From Peredibacter sp045999315 (GTDB lineage Bacteria; Bdellovibrionota; Bacteriovoracia; Bacteriovoracales; Bacteriovoracaceae): DNA of 64,000 bases. This document shows positions 25,368 to 32,955 of this stretch, one piece after another (positions within the stretch are counted from its first letter, which is position 1; each line of letters begins with the position of its first letter). The notes below the pieces were generated by a model. It was not told the origin of the DNA, made no database searches, and saw only the letters and a list, made by a program, of their open reading frames with translations. The position numbers and the translations under genes are program-made. The stretch spans positions 248,001 to 312,000 of the forward strand of contig NZ_CP174607.1 in NCBI RefSeq assembly GCF_045999315.1. The letters run 5' to 3'.

Positions 25368-26695
25368 ACCAAGAAGAATTTAAACTTCCACTGGGCCAGA
25401 AGGCCTCACTCGTTTCTCTGGTATGTGAGAAATTTGAAAGTCATTCGACGGTTCTAGAAACAAACAATTCTCTACGTGAATTACGGGAACTTTTAAAAAC
25501 ACTTGGCCTGATTGATGGCGAAGAATATGTTCAAAACCGTAAGCAGCTTGATCCCGCCACCATGCTGGGCGAAGGAAAGCTCAGAGAAATTGCCGATGCC
25601 GCCCGTGAAGAAGGCTCTACTGTTCTGGTATTTGATTTTGAGCTAACTGCATCTCAGATCCGTAACATTAAAGAAATCACCAAAATGGAAGTAGTGGATC
25701 GCAATACAGTGATCCTTGAGATCTTCGCTCATCACGCGCGAACGAAAGAGGCCAAGATCCAGATTGAGATCTCCCGTCTTCAGTACCTTCTTCCTCGCCT
25801 AACCGCCATGTGGGGTCACTTTTCTAAACAAAGAAGTGCCGGTGCGGCCCTCGGTGGTGAGGGTGAACAACAGCTCGAGCTTGACCGTCGTATGGTGCGT
25901 GAACGGATCGAGTTCTACAAAAGACAATTGGAAGAAGTTCAGAAGTCTCGTGAACAACAAAGAAAGAAACGCCAGAACCAGGCGGTAACTGCGGCCCTCG
26001 TGGGCTATACCAACGCAGGTAAATCATCTCTGATGAACCGTCTGTGTAAAGTAAATGTGTTGGAAGAAAATAAACTTTTCGCAACTCTAGATTCAACTTT
26101 CCGAACACTGAATCCAGACTCAAAACCACCCATGATCATGATTGATACAGTGGGATTTATTTCAAACCTTCCCAACACACTTATTCAGGGTTTCAAAACC
26201 ACGCTTGAATCTGCACTTGAGGCGGATCTACTCGTGATTGTTTGTGATATTTCAGATCCCAACTATCAAAAGCACCTTCGTGTTACTCAAGAAGTGTTAA
26301 AAGAACTTAAGATTGAAGAAAAGCAACAGATCATTGTCTTCAATAAAAAAGATCTACTCAATGATCCAGTTCGTGCCCGGATCATCATGAGAAACTATCC
26401 AAATTCTTTTCTGGTTTCTTCTTATGATGAAGAAGACATGAAGAATCTTCGTGAATACATCATCAATTTCTTCCTCTCAAAACAAGATCACTACGATCTT
26501 TTTGTTCCTTACGAAGCAGGCGAAGCTCATTCGAGAATCAGAGGAAATGCGAACATCATTAACTCTGTCTCACATGAGCAGGGAATTTTTTATCGCATTC
26601 GTATTCCAGATTTTATCTTCCAACAACTCGGCCTCAATAATTTTATTTTGGCTCCGTCGGAAGCTAAAGATTGGGAAAATCCAACATCAATTTAG
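25364..26695 (+). CDS. hflX: GTPase HflX
   Basis: Ribosome-associated GTPase of 443 residues that can split stalled or stressed ribosomes. The N-terminal HflX domain ends in a long helical linker with FSKQRSAGAALGGEGEQQLELDRR. The G domain carries G1 GYTNAGKSSL, G3 DTVGF and G4 NKKD. Its ATG overlaps the panC stop by 4 bases, so an unrelated ribosome factor is translationally tied to the CoA operon; it may provide a growth-state link or be simple operon capture. Confidence 0.95.
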   Translation: MNQEEFKLPLGQKASLVSLVCEKFESHSTVLETNNSLRELRELLKTLGLIDGEEYVQNRKQLDPATMLGEGKLREIADAAREEGSTVLVFDFELTASQIRNIKEITKMEVVDRNTVILEIFAHHARTKEAKIQIEISRLQYLLPRLTAMWGHFSKQRSAGAALGGEGEQQLELDRRMVRERIEFYKRQLEEVQKSREQQRKKRQNQAVTAALVGYTNAGKSSLMNRLCKVNVLEENKLFATLDSTFRTLNPDSKPPMIMIDTVGFISNLPNTLIQGFKTTLESALEADLLVIVCDISDPNYQKHLRVTQEVLKELKIEEKQQIIVFNKKDLLNDPVRARIIMRNYPNSFLVSSYDEEDMKNLREYIINFFLSKQDHYDLFVPYEAGEAHSRIRGNANIINSVSHEQGIFYRIRIPDFIFQQLGLNNFILAPSEAKDWENPTSI

Positions 26696-26745
26696 AAAAA
26701 ATTTACTTGAGTAAGTGAGCGGAATCAGATTACTCTTTTGCGCTC

Positions 26746-27165
26746 ATGAAAAAAACACGAAACACGCTGAAGCGACGATGGACTGAACGTCAGGCGAGAT
26801 TGAAAGAGAAATCTTTAAACTTGGCACATCCAGTTGTGAAGGCCTCATATATTTGGTCAATTCTTTCTGAACAACTTTGTGATGTACTCGGACCCGAAGT
26901 TCATCATCAATGGTTCAAGCAAGTAAAACCTCTGGTGATCAGTCATAATGTTCTGATCCTGGAAGTTCCAAATCATTTCTCTGCTCAATGGATTCACACT
27001 CACTATCATGAGTTGGTGGATGTTCTACTTTCTGTGATGGATAAAAAATTAACTTCGTTTTTTATTTCACAATCTGAGCGTCATCACGCTCCAAAAATTG
27101 CGACAGGAATGGCCTTATCGGAAGGCCCCGCTACGGAAGTAAAGCGTCAATCCGAAGACGAGTAA
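26746..27165 (+). CDS. Stand-alone DnaA domain I protein
   Basis: A 139-residue protein whose middle (about 35-95) is a DnaA N-terminal domain: IWSILSEQLCDVLGPEVHHQWFKQVKPL, then a strand pair ending LEVPNHFSAQWIHTHYHELV. Trp37 matches the conserved Trp of DnaA helix 1. There is no AAA+ domain and no DNA-binding domain IV. The N-terminus is Arg/Lys-rich (KKTRNTLKRRWTERQARLKEK), and the C-terminus is short and polar. Domain I of DnaA oligomerises and contacts replicative helicase and regulators, so this protein could modulate initiation by binding DnaA or DnaB. It is not a truncated dnaA: nothing after its stop continues the family sequence. Confidence 0.8.
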   Translation: MKKTRNTLKRRWTERQARLKEKSLNLAHPVVKASYIWSILSEQLCDVLGPEVHHQWFKQVKPLVISHNVLILEVPNHFSAQWIHTHYHELVDVLLSVMDKKLTSFFISQSERHHAPKIATGMALSEGPATEVKRQSEDE

Positions 27166-27216
27166 GGTCAGTAAGATTCCAACTGTAACGATGACTTTGT
27201 CTTTATTGCTGTTCAT
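27115..27216 (-). CDS. Candidate 33-residue single-span membrane peptide
   Basis: An ATG at 27216 opens a 33-codon frame: a polar start (MNSNKDK), one hydrophobic helix of about 20 residues (VIVTVGILLTLLVFGLTLYF) and a short basic tail (RSGAFR). It is antisense to the last 51 bases of the DnaA-domain gene and starts 20 bases after the receiver-like gene. There is no Shine-Dalgarno, but a perfect TATAAT (27223-27228) lies exactly six bases before the ATG, as in other likely leaderless genes here. It could still be chance. Confidence 0.4.
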   Translation of the reverse strand: MNSNKDKVIVTVGILLTLLVFGLTLYFRSGAFR

Positions 27217-27236
27217 GTAGCGATTATACAGGAAAT

Positions 27237-27590
27237 TTAATTAAGCTTTAAAAATTTTCCAAGAAGATCAGGAATCTGGAATGGATCAAATGGACGCTGG
27301 ATCTGCCCTACAACGTTCTTAATAAAGCCCAGCTCCTCTCCCGCCTCAATAAGGACAAACGGTAGATTCTGCATATTTTCAGAGCTTTCATACTGCTTTT
27401 TAAAGGCATCTCCATGAGTGGCGGCGGTCTTTCCGTCTAGAATAATCATCACCGGTTTTAGATCATCCACTAAATAGCTGAAATTCTCAGCACTTGGCAG
27501 AGTATAGAAAGGCAGCTCCTTCTTCTTGAAGACTTTTTCAAGAAGGCCGGTTGCGAAGGTATTTTGATCAATCCAGAGGATTAAACCCAC
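27237..27590 (-). CDS. Receiver-like domain protein
   Basis: A 117-residue single-domain protein with CheY-like topology. The phospho-acceptor strand reads VMIILDGKT, with Asp at the usual place; the N-terminal acidic pair is reduced to one Asp (ILWIDQN) and the conserved Lys of KPF is Arg (QRPFDPF). It may therefore signal without normal phosphorylation. The start is GTG 27590 with AAAGGA nine bases upstream. The divergent gene at 27640 shares the short upstream region. Confidence 0.7.
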   Translation of the reverse strand: MGLILWIDQNTFATGLLEKVFKKKELPFYTLPSAENFSYLVDDLKPVMIILDGKTAATHGDAFKKQYESSENMQNLPFVLIEAGEELGFIKNVVGQIQRPFDPFQIPDLLGKFLKLN

Positions 27591-27603
27591 GAGCTTGTAT
27601 CCT

Positions 27604-27633
27604 TTGACAAAGGGGGCCAGTGATTACTACCAT
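27604..27633 (+). promoter_or_regulatory. Promoter of the 27640 gene, probably giving a leaderless mRNA
   Basis: TTGACA (27604-27609, perfect -35), 18 bases, TACCAT (27628-27633), then TGGGCC and the ATG at 27640. The predicted transcription start is the A of the ATG, and this decides the start codon. Confidence 0.6.
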
Positions 27634-27639
27634 TGGGCC

Positions 27640-27930
27640 ATGGAAAAAGAAAAGTCAAAAATCCTCGTAAGAGACGTGCAGACTCAGCAAGTTCTGTTTG
27701 AATGTGCCATCACAGAATCAGAAAAGGCCTATCAGTTTGCAGCCGAGATGGAGGAAATGGGACTTGATATCGAAGTCGTTGTCCCTACCTTGGGCGAGAC
27801 TCTTTCCAATTCGCTAGGTTTGTCTCGCGAACAGCTTGCAGAGTACAAAGAGAGCCTTGAAGTAGAGATGGATTCTCACGAAGGCTCATGCTGTTTCACA
27901 GAACCTGAAGAAGACAAAATCATCCACTAA
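27640..27930 (+). CDS. Hypothetical protein (96 aa)
   Basis: Not recognised. A small acidic cytoplasmic protein: an N-terminal strand-rich half (KSKILVRDVQTQQVLFECAI), a helical middle and a C-terminus with adjacent cysteines (GSCCFTEPEED). ATG 27640 is chosen because a clear promoter lies immediately upstream; the TTG at 27595 in the same frame would lie upstream of that promoter. It converges on the btuB-like gene, overlapping it by 4 bases. Confidence 0.65.
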   Translation: MEKEKSKILVRDVQTQQVLFECAITESEKAYQFAAEMEEMGLDIEVVVPTLGETLSNSLGLSREQLAEYKESLEVEMDSHEGSCCFTEPEEDKIIH

Positions 27931-29693
27931 AATTTGTGGCCATAATGGGCAAACACCGAAAATGGTAACACTGAGTAACCGTAGAGTTCTTCATACTCAC
28001 GATCCAAAACGTTTTTGATTTGAATTCCAATTTCGTCTTTAAACCAAGTTTTCTTGGCTCCAATGTCCAGAACTGAGTAGCCATTCAGCTTCACGGTTTG
28101 AAAGTTTTCATCCACATCTTTGCGAGATGAAAACCAACGACCAGTGGCATTGAGTTCAATGGTTTCTTCAGGGAAATAAGAAACACTCAGCTGGGCCATA
28201 TTATAGGGCCTACGCAAAACCGGCTCTTCATTCTCACGAAACTGTTGATGGGTAAAAGTCGGAACGATTTCAAATTTTTCGGATTTCCATCCGGCCGAAA
28301 GCTCCACCCCTTCGGCAATAAACTTCCCCTGATTGAAGTAGGCATTATCTACGAATGAATAATTGATGAGATTTGAAAGACGATTTTGGAAAAAAGTAAT
28401 TCCACTGCTCCACTCTTCTACACTCTTTCTCCAAGAAACTTCCCATGAATGGTTTCTTTCAGGAACGAGGTCCTTGTTTCCAAAGACCGGGGCGTATAAC
28501 TGATAAAGTGAAGGGGCCTTAAAACCTTGCGAGTATTGAATCGAGAAGTCTTTGTAGGCCACTCCACCCGAGCCAGTAATAAATTCTCCATACTGGGAGT
28601 GATGATCAGCTCGCCCGCCCGCCTGCAATTTAAAATCATTCGATTTGAATGCACTTTGAAGGAAGAAGGAGTTTAAATCAAAGCTTTTATCCACACTGGT
28701 TGTGGAGCTGGTTTCATGCTCATTCGAGATTCCCGTAAGAAATCCCCATTGCGGTAACTCCAGGCGGTGGACAAGTTCGTTCTGATAAAGATTCCCTTCA
28801 AAAGGAAGCGGTCCAGTGGATTCCATGCGAATGAAGCGTTGATTTCGATTAAGGCCGTTTCTTAACAAGAGAACAGACTGATCATTCAATTCGTAGCTCG
28901 TTTTCTGCTGAACCAAATACTGATCATTAATACTGTGATCATTCTTGGTATCTGTAGTCGCGCCGTCTAGTTCATTTTTCCCATGAAGATAGGAAAGTAA
29001 AAAATCCGTTTGCCATTTCTTTGCCCATCGGTGTTCTGAAGAAGAAGTGGCCTGCGTAATATCCGAACTATCCGCTTCCGTAGCATTGAAACGTTTTTCA
29101 TTCAGACGAGAAATCCCATCGGTGTGAAAACGAGTGAGAGTCACTGTTCCGTTATGATCTTTCTTTTTCCAGTCAGAAGAAATCGTTCCATCAACTGTAC
29201 CGAAGCTTCCGCCATTCACCAGCACTCTAGTTTCAGGAGCATTTTCACCTTTGCGTGATTTAAGCTCCACCACTCCACCCATGGCATCTGATCCGAACAA
29301 GACCGCTTGGGGTCCTTTATGAACTGTAACATCACGAAGAAACGGTGAGGTCATGAAAGCAGCATCAAACAGGCGTCCCGTATTGGAACTATCATTGAGT
29401 TTCAAACCATCCAGAGTAAATCCCACATGGCGGCTTTCAGTGCCGCGGATGAAGAATGATACTGTCCCACCGGGCCCACCATTTTGAGTGGTCACAATGC
29501 CAGGAGTTTTTTCAATCGCGGGAGCAATCAGAGCAGTAGAAGCGGTTTCAATCTCGCGTTCAGGAATTTCATTGGCGTCCCCGAAGGTAAAGCGGTCGAT
29601 GTCTTTGACCGTTTCGACTTCAATGACTTCAAGTTCTTCTTGGGCAAAGGCAGGAAGAGATAATAAAAAAATAAGAATCCAGAGCCTAGACAT
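27927..29693 (-). CDS. btuB: TonB-dependent outer-membrane receptor, BtuB-like (cobalamin)
   Basis: A 588-residue outer-membrane receptor. Signal peptide to FAQ, then a plug domain with PGIVTTQNGGPGGTVSFFIRGTESRHVGFTLDGLKLND and GPQAVLFGSDAMGGVVELKS, both typical of the BtuB group, then a beta-barrel ending in Phe (AHYGHKF). A TonB box-like stretch (EVIEVETVKD) follows the signal peptide. A cobalamin riboswitch directly upstream supports vitamin B12 as substrate. ATG 29693 is favoured over ATG 29696, because AGGAGG lies at a better distance (5 bases). No BtuCDF transport genes are nearby. Confidence 0.9.
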   Translation of the reverse strand: MSRLWILIFLLSLPAFAQEELEVIEVETVKDIDRFTFGDANEIPEREIETASTALIAPAIEKTPGIVTTQNGGPGGTVSFFIRGTESRHVGFTLDGLKLNDSSNTGRLFDAAFMTSPFLRDVTVHKGPQAVLFGSDAMGGVVELKSRKGENAPETRVLVNGGSFGTVDGTISSDWKKKDHNGTVTLTRFHTDGISRLNEKRFNATEADSSDITQATSSSEHRWAKKWQTDFLLSYLHGKNELDGATTDTKNDHSINDQYLVQQKTSYELNDQSVLLLRNGLNRNQRFIRMESTGPLPFEGNLYQNELVHRLELPQWGFLTGISNEHETSSTTSVDKSFDLNSFFLQSAFKSNDFKLQAGGRADHHSQYGEFITGSGGVAYKDFSIQYSQGFKAPSLYQLYAPVFGNKDLVPERNHSWEVSWRKSVEEWSSGITFFQNRLSNLINYSFVDNAYFNQGKFIAEGVELSAGWKSEKFEIVPTFTHQQFRENEEPVLRRPYNMAQLSVSYFPEETIELNATGRWFSSRKDVDENFQTVKLNGYSVLDIGAKKTWFKDEIGIQIKNVLDREYEELYGYSVLPFSVFAHYGHKF

Positions 29694-29703
29694 CATTTCC
29701 TCC

Positions 29704-29815
29704 TCGGGAATGTCTGATCTCCTGGACCGTATCTGACTTATCTCTTATGAGCTTACAGTTGCGGGACAGCGCTGGATTTTCACCGGCTTCCGGTTTGACA
29801 GGAGTGAACTCACTT
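29704..29815 (-). promoter_or_regulatory. Cobalamin (B12) riboswitch
   Basis: The minus-strand leader contains the conserved aptamer core GCCGGTGAAAATCCAGCG, then CTGTCCCGCAACTGTAAG, and the B12-box-like AAGTCAGATACGGTCC. It lies between the patatin stop and the btuB-like start and ends next to GAGGAGG, so ligand binding may block ribosome access. The 5' border is approximate: the first helix may extend into the patatin coding end. Confidence 0.9.
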
Positions 29816-31795
29816 TAGCATAGAACCATCAAACTGGAATCCTATTTGTAGCATGAGTTCGGGGCTGGGATTAAAGGCCAATTGATCCACAACTAGTGGG
29901 ACATACACAAATTGAAGTCTAACCAGTTCAAAGAAACTTACCGCCGCGGTTAAATGCAGAGTTACTCCGGAGCAAGCGGCGGATGAAACTTCGGCCAGAT
30001 CCGCATCACAAGGTTTTGTTCCTACACTATCCCGGTCCGCCAGAATGTAGCCAAGCCGAGAGCCGATATGCCACTGCACGACCGCACTATTGAGATTCAC
30101 CGGCTCGTATTCGATTCCCACCAGTGGGGTCAGGGCCCAGATGTCTTGCGCCCGATTGAAGAAACTCGACATCCCATTAAACATCAAATGATAAGAATGG
30201 CGATAAGAAGCAGTTCGAAAAGAATCCGTCGGAATCACCCGGGAGTAGCCCACCTCTGGGGAACTGGCATAAAGGGCCGACCAATAATCTTTTGGTGGAG
30301 TATAACGAAGAAAATTCAAGGCCGGTCTGGTGATGAATGTGAGCTTTTGGTGCTGGGCCTCGGGCTGCTTTTTCACCAGAACATTGAGCATCTTATTTAA
30401 GCGTTCTTTCAAATACACTTTTCCATAGTGAGACTGGTCCTTATCCAGTCCCAGATCCTTAAATTCAAAATCATGATTTTCCAAATAATCAAAGACCACA
30501 TCAAAATCGGGTTTATCAGTGATAGGAGTATTTTTTCGATAGACCGCGAGATCACTTAGGATTTTTAGATTAGAATCCAGGGTACATTTTTGCTCTTTAT
30601 GAAGGTGCTGCTTAAAACATTGATAAGTATGATCTTCAGTATCTGCCTTTTTAGGATTAAGCGAATCGGCATCATTCATGCCGAGATAAAAATCAGAAAT
30701 ACGAAAATCTTCTTCGACAAAACCCAAAAATGCATAAAGCGGTTCACTCACCAGTGGGTAATTTTTGGGATTGGTCTTGATATGTTTTCCAAGACCGGGT
30801 TTGGCTTCCAGACTTTTTGAAAGTTCAAACTTCCGGGCCTGCACCGTAAAGTCGATTAAGAGGTGATAAAAGTCTTGAATCACCCCTTCATCCTTTCGCT
30901 TCACTTGCTCGACGTTCTTTTTGGCCACTAAAGGGGCAGAGGCGTTGAGGTAGTAAACCGTGTAGTCTTTTCCGGGAGTCAATTTATCCAAAACTTCATA
31001 GGCATATCCCACCGGACCATTGTGATAAATTCCCCCATCAATAAAAAGCTCGCTTTGAGTATTGGAAGAATCACATTTCTTAAAGACTTCTCCCGGACGG
31101 AGTAAACAGAACTCGACGAGATAAGGAGTGAAGGCGCCGGGAAAAGCGGAAGAGGCCTGAATTAAATCTAACAGGATACTGATGTCTTTTTGCGGCGAGG
31201 CCCCTAAAGGTAAATAGGTGCGAAACTGCTGCAGTCCTTCGGTTTGATAGTTTTCCACCAAAGGATATTGCCCCTTGCCTCTTCCCTTGATCCGCACCAT
31301 GAAGAATTCTGGTTGGCGCACGATCTCTAGACCTGGTTTAAATTCTTCTACCAGCGGTGTTCGTCTCGTGACGGCGGCACCGTAAATGATATCGCATTCT
31401 TCACTAAGCCCTTCTTTCCAACGCTCTCTCGCTTCTGCAAATAATGGCTTGATAGCCTTTCTCTCTAAAAGAGAAAATACTTTCTCATCTTTTGATTCTA
31501 ATTGATCCAGCCCGATGGGAATCCACATCTTCCACAAGAGGCTTTGTTCACGCTTAGTATCGCGAAAGCCACACATATCAAGGATCCCGAAGAGACCGTT
31601 AATACTGCCGGCGGAAGCGCCAAAGACCACCTTGGTATTTCTAGTGATAGATGCTTTGTCTTTTTGAAGAAGTTGATAAAAGACACCGGCCTCATAACTT
31701 CCGAGCGAAACGCCTCCACTAAGAGTGAAAGCGAGCTTTTCTGAGGCAACGGCATTAATGGAGAATAGAAGTAGAAAAAGAATTGGCCACTTCAT
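29810..31795 (-). CDS. Exported patatin-like phospholipase
   Basis: A 661-residue protein with a signal peptide (about 1-18) and an N-terminal patatin domain. The oxyanion loop is FTLSGGVSLGSYEAG (24-37), the nucleophile Ser61 lies in GASAG, and the catalytic Asp253 in FIDGGIYHNGP. Long helical regions follow and the last ~150 residues are strand-rich and end LMLQIGFQFDGSMLK, so a membrane-associated C-terminal barrel is possible but unproven. The usual substrate is phospholipid acyl chains. The start lacks a Shine-Dalgarno sequence; TAAGTT lies six bases before the ATG. Confidence 0.88.
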   Translation of the reverse strand: MKWPILFLLLFSINAVASEKLAFTLSGGVSLGSYEAGVFYQLLQKDKASITRNTKVVFGASAGSINGLFGILDMCGFRDTKREQSLLWKMWIPIGLDQLESKDEKVFSLLERKAIKPLFAEARERWKEGLSEECDIIYGAAVTRRTPLVEEFKPGLEIVRQPEFFMVRIKGRGKGQYPLVENYQTEGLQQFRTYLPLGASPQKDISILLDLIQASSAFPGAFTPYLVEFCLLRPGEVFKKCDSSNTQSELFIDGGIYHNGPVGYAYEVLDKLTPGKDYTVYYLNASAPLVAKKNVEQVKRKDEGVIQDFYHLLIDFTVQARKFELSKSLEAKPGLGKHIKTNPKNYPLVSEPLYAFLGFVEEDFRISDFYLGMNDADSLNPKKADTEDHTYQCFKQHLHKEQKCTLDSNLKILSDLAVYRKNTPITDKPDFDVVFDYLENHDFEFKDLGLDKDQSHYGKVYLKERLNKMLNVLVKKQPEAQHQKLTFITRPALNFLRYTPPKDYWSALYASSPEVGYSRVIPTDSFRTASYRHSYHLMFNGMSSFFNRAQDIWALTPLVGIEYEPVNLNSAVVQWHIGSRLGYILADRDSVGTKPCDADLAEVSSAACSGVTLHLTAAVSFFELVRLQFVYVPLVVDQLAFNPSPELMLQIGFQFDGSMLK

Positions 31796-31815
31796 GGCCC
31801 GAACTTAGCATTGAG

Positions 31816-32145
31816 CTACTCGATAAGCATTTGTTTTAAAACTAATTTCACCTGAAGGATGTCTTTAATAGGAAGATGCCCTAATTTTTTGGTGAGTCGT
31901 TTTTTTGAAACAGTTCTGATTTGTTCACAGAGGGCTTGGCCAGTCACATCAAGAAACTCAATATCGACTCTGGTTGGCCAGTCACGCTTTTGAGAGCTTA
32001 GGGGGACCACGATAATGGTGTCTAATTGCTCATTCATCGACTCGGGAGAAACGATAATGCAAGGTCTATGACCGGCCTGCTCTGATCCTTTGATTGGATC
32101 GAGCAACACTTGCCACACATCTCCTCTATTTATCTCCTGATTCAA
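31816..32145 (-). CDS. mazF: MazF/PemK-type toxin (endoribonuclease)
   Basis: A 109-residue toxin with the family opening RGDVWQVLLDPIKGSEQAGHRPCIIVSPESMN, in which the Arg of GHRP and the later Ser/Thr (VVPLSS) line the RNA-cleaving site, and the C-terminal CEQIRTVSKKRL block. MazF enzymes cut mRNA at short sequence motifs. The start is TTG 32145 with GGAG seven bases upstream, inside the end of the antitoxin gene (20-base overlap), giving the usual coupling of antitoxin then toxin. Confidence 0.92.
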   Translation of the reverse strand: MNQEINRGDVWQVLLDPIKGSEQAGHRPCIIVSPESMNEQLDTIIVVPLSSQKRDWPTRVDIEFLDVTGQALCEQIRTVSKKRLTKKLGHLPIKDILQVKLVLKQMLIE

Positions 32146-32362
32146 GCTTCGACTCCAACCATGCTTTATCTTCTTGAGTTAAGGCGGTATTTTTAAAGAC
32201 CCATTTTGAATTGTGAGGTCTTCGTTTGACGAGCACAATCACGCCCTTCTCAGCGATTAATTCATAATCGAAAGATTCATCAAAGCCTGCGAGTTCAAGA
32301 TCACTCTTAGAGACCCTAAAACCAAATGAGTTGCCGATTTTTTGAAGTTTTACCTGACTCAT
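32126..32362 (-). CDS. mazE: MazE/AbrB-type antitoxin
   Basis: A 78-residue antitoxin: an N-terminal AbrB-like DNA-binding fold (VKLQKIGNSFGFRVSKSDLELAGF, with the typical GNSxxxR pattern) and a C-terminal toxin-binding tail (WVFKNTALTQEDKAWLESKL). ATG 32362 (MSQVKLQKIG) is the family-consistent start. It has no Shine-Dalgarno sequence: the -10 hexamer ends six bases upstream, so translation is probably from a leaderless mRNA. The operator palindromes begin 4 bases upstream, fitting autorepression. Confidence 0.88.
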   Translation of the reverse strand: MSQVKLQKIGNSFGFRVSKSDLELAGFDESFDYELIAEKGVIVLVKRRPHNSKWVFKNTALTQEDKAWLESKLESGDK

Positions 32363-32365
32363 AAG

Positions 32366-32397
32366 CAAGTTATAACTTGTTATAACAATCAAGTCAA
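32366..32397 (-). promoter_or_regulatory. mazEF promoter with double palindromic operator
   Basis: Minus-strand TTGACT (32392-32397), 17 bases, TATAAC (32369-32374), then TTGCTT and the mazE ATG. Two overlapping perfect palindromes cover the -10 and spacer: CAAGTTATAACTTG (32366-32379) and TTGTTATAACAA (32377-32388), each centred on GTTATAAC, ten bases apart. This suits binding of two antitoxin dimers on one DNA face. Confidence 0.75.
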
Positions 32398-32410
32398 TGA
32401 CGCAATTTTC

Positions 32411-32426
32411 ACTACGGCGCCGTAGT
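32411..32426. repeat. 16-bp perfect palindrome
   Basis: ACTACGGCGCCGTAGT is fully self-complementary, without a spacer. It lies between the mazEF promoter and the hpf terminator. Function unknown; a protein-binding site or a genome-wide dispersed palindrome are both possible. I noticed no second copy in this window. Confidence 0.6.
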
Positions 32427-32441
32427 AAACCTTAAGATCAT

Positions 32442-32468
32442 AAAAAAAGGGCCCTGAACCGGGCCCTT
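32442..32468 (-). terminator. Rho-independent terminator after hpf
   Basis: On the minus strand: stem AAGGGCCC / GGGCCCTT, six-base loop, then seven T residues. It ends the lptCA–lptB–rpoN–hpf transcript. Confidence 0.93.
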
Positions 32469-32484
32469 CGGAGGGGTATATATT

Positions 32485-32874
32485 TTAAGCGGATTTTTCT
32501 TCCAAATATTTTTCGTAGTATTCTTCTTCGTCATCAATACATCTTTGGATCTCCTTATACTTCGGAGTCTCGTATGGATGAGAATGCATTTTGTTACGTT
32601 TTTGATCTTTTTGTTTTTCTACCTGGCGTTCCATCTTATCGACTACCAGATCAAGTGACTTATACATGTTATCGGCACAAGCTTTGGCGAAGAAGTCAAA
32701 CTTCGGCCCATGTACTTTAATTTCTGCCCAGTGTTCATCGTTATGAACCCAGCAAAACCACTGTACGGTCGTATTACCTTGGAAATACTTTTCAAATTTT
32801 TCTGATTTTTCGCGGATGCGCTCATCAAGTGCGGGAGTGTGGTCTAGGTGCTTAAAAGTAATTTTTAATTTCAT
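32485..32874 (-). CDS. hpf: Ribosome hibernation-promoting factor / ribosome-associated inhibitor
   Basis: A 129-residue protein with the HPF/YfiA fold in its first ~100 residues (MKLKITFKHLDHTPALDERIREKSEKFEKYF, then WCWVHNDEHWAEIKVHG-like strands and the basic helix KSLDLVVDKMERQVEKQKDQKRNK). It lacks the dimerisation domain of long HPF but has a charged acidic tail of about 30 residues. These proteins block the decoding centre of resting ribosomes. ATG 32874 has AGAGG upstream. Position after rpoN is as in E. coli. Confidence 0.92.
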   Translation of the reverse strand: MKLKITFKHLDHTPALDERIREKSEKFEKYFQGNTTVQWFCWVHNDEHWAEIKVHGPKFDFFAKACADNMYKSLDLVVDKMERQVEKQKDQKRNKMHSHPYETPKYKEIQRCIDDEEEYYEKYLEEKSA

Positions 32875-32955
32875 AAAACGTGCCTCTAAAAAATTTTGTA
32901 ATCGCACACCATAAAAACTAACCGAATTTTATGTCATTCATACCTCCTGGGTCTT

